A stretch of 64,000 nucleotides of DNA from Steroidobacter gossypii (GTDB taxonomy: Bacteria; Pseudomonadota; Gammaproteobacteria; Steroidobacterales; Steroidobacteraceae). The stretch lies in the NCBI RefSeq assembly GCF_016801985.1, contig NZ_JAEVLS010000002.1, positions 372,001 through 436,000 on the forward strand, written 5' to 3'. Shown here piece by piece: positions 58,965 to 64,000 of the stretch; position 1 is the stretch's first letter; every line of letters begins with the position of its first letter. The translations under genes and the position numbers were made by a program. The notes under the pieces were generated by a model. The model did not search any database. It was not told the origin of the DNA and saw only the letters and a list, made by a program, of their open reading frames with translations.

Positions 58965-61352
58965 ATGAACACGACGTATAGAAAGCTATCATCGGTCGCT
59001 GCTATGGCGATGCTGGGCGGCCAGGCGTACGCGCAGAGCACGGCCGAGCCTGCCGCGGGTGGCAGCGGCTTGGAGGAGGTGATCGTCACCGCAGAGCGGC
59101 GCAGCGAATCGCTCCAGCAAACGCCGGTCTCCATCATCGCGTTCTCGGCGGAGAATCTCGAGCGAGCCAACATCAGAAATGTCGACGATCTGCAGACGTT
59201 TCTGCCCAACGTATCGATCGGCGGATCGGTGCCCGTCGGCAACTCGGCGCCGAATTTTACGATTCGCGGCGTGGGCCAGACTTCGGGGCGTGCGAACAAC
59301 GAGAAGGGCGTCGGTCTGTACGTGGACGACATTTACTATCCACGCTCCACCGGCGCGATCCTGAATCTGCTCGATGTCGAGCGCATCGAGGTGCTGCGTG
59401 GCCCGCAGGGCACGCTCTTCGGCCGCAATACCACCGGCGGCGCGATCCGCTATATGTCACGCAAGCCGAAGGATGTGTTCGAAGCCAAGCTCACCGGCAC
59501 GGTCGGTTCGTTCGATCGGACGGACATCGAAGGCCTGATCAACATTCCGCTTGGGGAGAAGGCGGCGTTCCGTGGCCAGGCGGCGTATTTCAAGCGCGAC
59601 GGTTACGTGGACATCATCGGTACCGACGAAGCGCGCGGCAATCAAGACGACTATGCCATTCGCACGGCGTTGCGTTTGCAGCCAATCGACGATCTCACCG
59701 TCGATCTCACGGCCGCTTACACCAAGAACAAGAGCAATGGTTCTCCGACCGTGATCACAGGCGTCGGTCTGACCCAACCCAATGGCTTTCCCATCGGTCC
59801 GGTGGCGGCGTACAGTGCCTATCTGCAGAGCATCGGACAACCGGCGATTGGCATCGACGACCCGCACTTCGTTTCGCCGGACGGCTACTCGGTTTATGAC
59901 ACCTGCATCATGGATCGGGTGACGGTGGATGCGAGCCGCTTCGGCAACGCGCCCAATCTTTTGACGAACGCGTTCCCGAACGACCAGCTCTGCAACGCTC
60001 ATCGCAGCACCGAGAACACCTTCCTCGCAGCCGACATCAACTGGACGCTCACCGACACGCTGGCGCTGCGCTCGCTCACCGGCTACAACCACGGCACCGA
60101 CGTCGACCAGGACGATTACGGCCAGCTCGGCGCGCAGACCAATCTCACCGTCAACGAGATGGATTCGATTTCGCAGGAGCTGCAGCTGCTCGGCGATCAC
60201 GACAACCTGCAGTGGGTCGTTGGGCTCTATTACTTCCACGAGACGCCGGCGGAGCGGCGGTATAACCGCGAGCTCACCCGCGATTCGGCGACGTTGCAAG
60301 CAGAGTGCTGCATCGGATTCGATGCCGACGTGCAACTGACCACCGATAGCTACGCTGCGTTCGGCCAGGCGTCCTACAAATTCACCGACAAGGCCCGTGT
60401 GACGGCCGGCTTGCGCTATAGCTACGACGAGAAGGACGTGCTGATCAGCAAGGTTGGCATTTTCACCCCGCAGCTGCCGCCAGGCGGATCGCCCCAGGGC
60501 AACAGCAGCCATTGGGATGCAGTCGATTACCGTCTGACGCTCGACTATCAATGGACCGACCTGTTCATGACGTACGCGACGGTGTCGAAAGGATTCAAGT
60601 CCGGCGGGTTCAACATCGACATCACCTCGATCGGCTCGGCGCCGCCCCAAGTCACCAAGTTCGATCCCGAGACGGTGGTGAATTACGAGCTCGGGCTTCG
60701 TTCGCAGCTGTTCGATGACCGGGTTCGCGCCAATCTCACCGGCTTCTTCATGGAGTACGACGACCTGGTGGTGCAACTCGCCGACTTCTCGCGAGGCGCG
60801 CTGCAGGTATTGTTCCTGAACGCCGGTAAGCTCGACATCTACGGCTTCGAAGGCGAGTTCACGGTCGCGGCGACCGACAATCTCACCTTGAGTGCGAACG
60901 TCGGCTACACCAAGATCGACTACGTCGAGCTGCCGCCCAACAGCCCGCTGCTCATTCCAGGCAGCTGCCCCGGCGGCCCGTTGACTTTCGAGCGTTGCGA
61001 CGCGCAGCCACTGGCCCGCTCGCCGGAGTGGACGTACACCGCGGGCGCGCAGTATTCGCTGCCGCTCACGACGGGCGAGCTGAATTTCAGCACCAATTAC
61101 GCATACAAGGACCAACAGTTCTCCAACAACGCGACGTCGAATTCCATTCTGTTGCCGTCGTATGGAGTGATGACGGTGCGCTTGGAATACGACTCGGGCG
61201 CGGCTTGGAAAGTGGCCGCGTTCGGCACCAATGTGTTCGATGAGGAGTACATCACGACCGGCACCAACGGTCGGACCAACGTGCTGGGCACGGTGTCGCA
61301 ATCGCCAGGCCGACCGGCCGAGTGGGGCCTGAGCGCGACATGGCAGTTCTAA
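58965..61352 (+). CDS. TonB-dependent outer-membrane receptor in the aromatic-catabolism operon
   Basis: 795 residues from ATG 58965 behind GGGGGCGGA; signal peptide NTTYRKLSSVAAMAMLGGQA. TonB box region LEEVIVTAERR, plug (ESLQQTPVSIIAFSAENL, VERIEVLRGPQGTLFGRNTTGG) and a beta-barrel ending in LSATWQF. No STN domain, so it is not part of a sigma relay. Its place inside the catabolic operon, between aldolase-type and hydratase genes whose start it overlaps, suggests it imports the aromatic substrate, as reported for lignin-derived compounds in sphingomonads. The ligand is inferred only from context. Confidence 0.92.
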   Translation: MNTTYRKLSSVAAMAMLGGQAYAQSTAEPAAGGSGLEEVIVTAERRSESLQQTPVSIIAFSAENLERANIRNVDDLQTFLPNVSIGGSVPVGNSAPNFTIRGVGQTSGRANNEKGVGLYVDDIYYPRSTGAILNLLDVERIEVLRGPQGTLFGRNTTGGAIRYMSRKPKDVFEAKLTGTVGSFDRTDIEGLINIPLGEKAAFRGQAAYFKRDGYVDIIGTDEARGNQDDYAIRTALRLQPIDDLTVDLTAAYTKNKSNGSPTVITGVGLTQPNGFPIGPVAAYSAYLQSIGQPAIGIDDPHFVSPDGYSVYDTCIMDRVTVDASRFGNAPNLLTNAFPNDQLCNAHRSTENTFLAADINWTLTDTLALRSLTGYNHGTDVDQDDYGQLGAQTNLTVNEMDSISQELQLLGDHDNLQWVVGLYYFHETPAERRYNRELTRDSATLQAECCIGFDADVQLTTDSYAAFGQASYKFTDKARVTAGLRYSYDEKDVLISKVGIFTPQLPPGGSPQGNSSHWDAVDYRLTLDYQWTDLFMTYATVSKGFKSGGFNIDITSIGSAPPQVTKFDPETVVNYELGLRSQLFDDRVRANLTGFFMEYDDLVVQLADFSRGALQVLFLNAGKLDIYGFEGEFTVAATDNLTLSANVGYTKIDYVELPPNSPLLIPGSCPGGPLTFERCDAQPLARSPEWTYTAGAQYSLPLTTGELNFSTNYAYKDQQFSNNATSNSILLPSYGVMTVRLEYDSGAAWKVAAFGTNVFDEEYITTGTNGRTNVLGTVSQSPGRPAEWGLSATWQF

Positions 61353-62176
61353 CAGCCAGCGATATGAGTCAGGCGCGCGAGCAGGCAATCGCCGCAGCGG
61401 CCGCAGCGTTGCAGAAGGCATGGGTTAGCGGACAGCCCTGCGCGCCGGTGCGTCATCTTCTGCCGGCTGACGACGTGGCTGTCGCGTACGCCGTTCAAGA
61501 AGTGAGGACGGCGCGCCTTGTGGCTGAAGGCCGGCGCGTGATCGGTCGCAAGATCGGTCTCACCTCGCGCGTCGTGCAGCGGCAGCTCGGTGTGGATCAG
61601 CCCGATTACGGAATGTTGTTCGATGACATGGATGCGCCCTTGGGCGCGCCGATCGATTACCGGCGGCTGCATCAGCCAAAGGTGGAAGCCGAAGTGGCCT
61701 TCATCCTGGGTCGCGATCTCGACGATGCCAGGCTCACCAGCGCGGATGTCCTGGCCGCGGTCGATTACGCCGTCGCGGCGATCGAGATCGTCGGGTCGCG
61801 CATCCAGCAGTGGGACATCAAGCTGGTCGACACCATCGCCGACAATGCCTCGTCGGGGATGTTTGTTCTTGGCCATGAGCTGCGTCGGCTCACCCAATGC
61901 GACGTTGTCAATGCGACCATGCGCATGACGCGAGGAGCCGATGTGGTTTCGACGGGCAACGGCGCGGCTTGCATGGGAAGTCCCTTGTCCGCGGTGCTGT
62001 GGCTGGCGAAGACGGCGGCAAGCCTGGGCAAGCCGCTGCGCAGTGGTGACGTGGTGCTGGCGGGGGCGCTTGGCCCGATGGTCGGTGTGAAGCCGGGCGA
62101 TGAGTTCGAAGCCCGCATCGACGGCCTTGGCAGTGTCAAGGCGACGTTCGGCCTGGAGGAAAGCGGCGATGCCTGA
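61340..62176 (+). CDS. 2-keto-4-pentenoate hydratase
   Basis: About 278 residues from ATG 61340, inside the receptor's last codons; an ATG at 61364 is an alternative. Fumarylacetoacetase-fold hydratase: [23 protein letters not shown], the metal-binding [10 protein letters not shown] (Glu-x-Glu), [11 protein letters not shown] and [18 protein letters not shown]. It adds water to 2-hydroxypenta-2,4-dienoate to form 4-hydroxy-2-oxovalerate. The next two genes encode the aldolase/dehydrogenase pair that uses this product, so the lower meta pathway is complete. Confidence 0.92.
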   Translation: MAVLTASDMSQAREQAIAAAAAALQKAWVSGQPCAPVRHLLPADDVAVAYAVQEVRTARLVAEGRRVIGRKIGLTSRVVQRQLGVDQPDYGMLFDDMDAPLGAPIDYRRLHQPKVEAEVAFILGRDLDDARLTSADVLAAVDYAVAAIEIVGSRIQQWDIKLVDTIADNASSGMFVLGHELRRLTQCDVVNATMRMTRGADVVSTGNGAACMGSPLSAVLWLAKTAASLGKPLRSGDVVLAGALGPMVGVKPGDEFEARIDGLGSVKATFGLEESGDA

Positions 62177-63110
62177 CACCCATGTCGCAATCATCGGCAC
62201 CGGCAACATCGGCACCGATCTCATGATCAAAGTGCTGCGGTTGTCGCGCGTGCTGAAGATGAGCGCGTTCGTCGGTATCGATGCAGCTTCGGAGGGCTTG
62301 AAGCGAGCTGAACGCTTGGGGGTCGCGACCACGGCGCGCGGGATCGAAGGGTTGCTCGCCATGCCGCAGTTCGAGCACGTCGACATCGTCTTCGATGCAA
62401 CCTCGGCGAGTGCGCACGGACATCACGCCGCAATCCTCAAAGCGCATGGCAAGATCGCGATCGATCTGACCCCAGCGGCCGTCGGGCCCTATGTGGTCCC
62501 CTCGGTCAACGGCGATGCTTGTCTGGATGAGCCGAACGTCAACATGGTCACCTGCGGCGGCCAGGCGACCATTCCTATCGTGGCCGCCATCAGCCGGGTA
62601 GCCAGGGTCCACTACGCCGAAATCGTGGCTTCGATCGCATCCAAGTCGGCGGGCCCGGGCACCCGAGCGAACATCGACGAATTCACCGAGACCACTGCAC
62701 GGGCCATTGCGGAACTGGGCGGAGCACAGCGCGGCAAAGCCATCATCGTGCTCAATCCTGCCGAGCCGCCGCTCATCATGCGCGACACGGTTTACTGCCT
62801 CACGGGCGATGCAGACACGGCCGCGATCGCAGCCTCCATCGACACCATGGTGGCGGAAGTGCGCAAGTACGTGCCTGGCTATCGCCTGAAACAACAGGTG
62901 CAGTTCGAGCGCATCGAAGCCGCCAGCCCCTTGCGCATCCCCGAGATGGACGCGGCGTTCAGCGGCTGGAAGGTCTCGACGTTTCTCGAGGTGCAAGGCG
63001 CCGCGCACTACTTGCCCGCGTACGCCGGCAATCTGGACATCATGACCTCGGCGGCCTTGCAGACCGCCGAGAAGATTGCGCTTCGTTTGCAAGCGAAGGC
63101 GGCGGCATGA
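62169..63110 (+). CDS. Acetaldehyde dehydrogenase (acetylating)
   Basis: 313 residues from ATG 62169, overlapping the hydratase by eight bases. [16 protein letters not shown] (NAD-binding), [13 protein letters not shown], the catalytic Cys129 in [14 protein letters not shown], and [18 protein letters not shown] are family hallmarks (DmpF/MhpF). It oxidises acetaldehyde with CoA and NAD to acetyl-CoA. It forms a channelling complex with the aldolase encoded next, whose start overlaps by four bases. The protein is of full family length. Confidence 0.94.
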   Translation: MPDTHVAIIGTGNIGTDLMIKVLRLSRVLKMSAFVGIDAASEGLKRAERLGVATTARGIEGLLAMPQFEHVDIVFDATSASAHGHHAAILKAHGKIAIDLTPAAVGPYVVPSVNGDACLDEPNVNMVTCGGQATIPIVAAISRVARVHYAEIVASIASKSAGPGTRANIDEFTETTARAIAELGGAQRGKAIIVLNPAEPPLIMRDTVYCLTGDADTAAIAASIDTMVAEVRKYVPGYRLKQQVQFERIEAASPLRIPEMDAAFSGWKVSTFLEVQGAAHYLPAYAGNLDIMTSAALQTAEKIALRLQAKAAA

Positions 63111-64000
63111 GCTTCGATCCGCGCACTAGCAAGCTCTACATTCAAGATGTGACGTTGCGTGACGGTATGCACGCCATCCGTCATCAGTATGGCATCGAGC
63201 ACGTCAAGGCAATCGCCAAGGCATTGGACGCCGCGAAAGTGGATGCTATCGAAGTCGCGCATGGCGATGGACTCGGCGGCTCGTCATTCAACTACGGCTT
63301 TGGCGCGCACACCGATTGGGAATGGATCGGCGCGGTTGCCGAAGTGCTCGAACACAGCGTACTCACGACATTGCTGCTGCCGGGGATCGGCACGGTAGAT
63401 GACCTGAAGCGCGCTTACGATCTGGGTGTTCGCTCCGTGCGAGTGGCGACTCACTGCACCGAAGCGGATGTTTCTAAACAGCACATCGAAGCCGCGCGCA
63501 GTCTGGGCATGGACGTGTCCGGATTTCTGATGATGAGCCATATGTCCGCGCCAGAAGCGCTTGCTCAGCAGGCGAAGTTGATGGAGGACTACGGCGCCCA
63601 CTGTGTTTATGTCACCGACAGCGGGGGTGCAATGACCATGGATGGTTATGCTGCTCGCCTGCAAGCCTATGACCGGGTGCTCAAGCCCGAGACGCAACGA
63701 GGTGTACATGCGCATCACAACCTTTCGCTGGCCGTCGCCAACTCCGTCGTTGCGGTCCAGAACGGCGCGATCCGAGTCGATGCGAGCCTCGCAGGCATGG
63801 GTGCGGGCGCCGGCAACGCGCCTTTGGAGGTTTTTATCGCCACGGCGAATGTTTATGGCTGGCAGCATGGCACGGACTTGTTTGCGTTGATGGATGCGGC
63901 CGAAGATCTAGTCCGCCCGCTGCAAGATCGGCCAGTGCGCGTGGATCGCGAGACGCTGACACTTGGCTATGCTGGCGTCTATTCCTCCTTTCTGCGGCAC
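63107..64000 (+). CDS. dmpG: 4-hydroxy-2-oxovalerate aldolase (3' truncated by window edge)
   Basis: The frame opens at ATG 63107 and is still open at the window end after 298 codons (family length about 340). [18 protein letters not shown] contains the catalytic Arg-Asp pair and His; [35 protein letters not shown] and [16 protein letters not shown] hold the metal-binding Asp and His-x-His. It cleaves 4-hydroxy-2-oxovalerate to pyruvate and acetaldehyde, and passes the latter to the dehydrogenase encoded just upstream. The remaining helices of the communication domain lie outside the window. Confidence 0.93.
   Translation, partial: MSFDPRTSKLYIQDVTLRDGMHAIRHQYGIEHVKAIAKALDAAKVDAIEVAHGDGLGGSSFNYGFGAHTDWEWIGAVAEVLEHSVLTTLLLPGIGTVDDLKRAYDLGVRSVRVATHCTEADVSKQHIEAARSLGMDVSGFLMMSHMSAPEALAQQAKLMEDYGAHCVYVTDSGGAMTMDGYAARLQAYDRVLKPETQRGVHAHHNLSLAVANSVVAVQNGAIRVDASLAGMGAGAGNAPLEVFIATANVYGWQHGTDLFALMDAAEDLVRPLQDRPVRVDRETLTLGYAGVYSSFLRH

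Noticed and set aside
59457-61421. 654-codon open frame on the minus strand
   Set aside because: It lies entirely antisense to a TonB receptor with clear motifs; high-GC coding DNA often leaves the opposite frame open. The translated text has no domain.
1-64000. tRNA, rRNA, CRISPR arrays, insertion sequences, phage genes
   Set aside because: I looked for cloverleaf-like segments, spaced direct repeats, transposase motifs and integrases and found none that I could support.

Overview
The window is high-GC, gene-dense DNA from an aerobic Gram-negative heterotroph. Four large TonB-dependent receptors (two with N-terminal STN signalling domains), two FecI/FecR-type sigma/anti-sigma pairs, a HiPIP, a cytochrome c', a DUF1592/DUF1552 pair, sulfatases and ring-cleavage genes suggest a Steroidobacter-like gammaproteobacterium. 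That placement is inferred from gene content and was not tested by any search. I saw no tRNA, rRNA, CRISPR array, prophage or complete insertion sequence.

Layout. 1-4.8 kb: the tail of a hybrid sensor kinase, a secreted type-B carboxylesterase, two convergent TetR regulators (one with an extra N-terminal helix-turn-helix), and a HiPIP plus cytochrome c' pair. 5.0-9.9 kb: a secreted-protein operon of DUF1592-family, DUF1552 and unknown 420-residue proteins, ending in a frameshifted VOC gene. 10-17.9 kb: a TonB receptor, a chemotaxis receptor, an SDR/NTF2 operon headed by a 37-codon DUF2231 remnant and facing a MarR gene, and a low-GC orphan gene. 17.9-23.5 kb: a siderophore-type STN receptor divergent from a sigma/FecR pair, then a LuxR-type regulator with a degenerate receiver and a small zinc-ribbon protein. 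23.6-36.6 kb: a redox accessory region with two LysR and two paralogous AraC regulators, SDR, secreted hydrolase, GMC oxidoreductase, two tandem Old Yellow Enzymes and a two-subunit molybdenum hydroxylase. 36.7-50.0 kb: a sulfated-substrate locus with a GH3 glycosidase, three formylglycine sulfatases, a sigma/FecR/STN-receptor trio and a formylglycine-generating enzyme. 50-64 kb: a LysR-controlled aromatic meta-cleavage operon running off the right edge.

How the genes work together. In the sulfated-substrate locus the receptor would sense and import the ligand, FecR and the sigma factor would relay the signal, the FGE-like protein would activate the sulfatases, and the GH3 enzyme would trim the desulfated glycan. 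One bipartite promoter-like element (GGGGCCCAAA-N12-CGCTCTAC) lies before the sigma gene, the receptor gene and the GH3 gene with identical spacing, so it is a good candidate for the promoter of this sigma factor. In the last operon, a hydantoinase/acetone-carboxylase-type enzyme (HyuA plus HyuB, HyuB carrying a fused gamma-like zinc domain) and hydrolases lie upstream of a LigAB-type extradiol dioxygenase and the hydratase/aldolase/acylating-dehydrogenase trio that yields pyruvate and acetyl-CoA. A repeated 35-bp element before three genes of the redox region suggests co-regulation by the paralogous AraC proteins.
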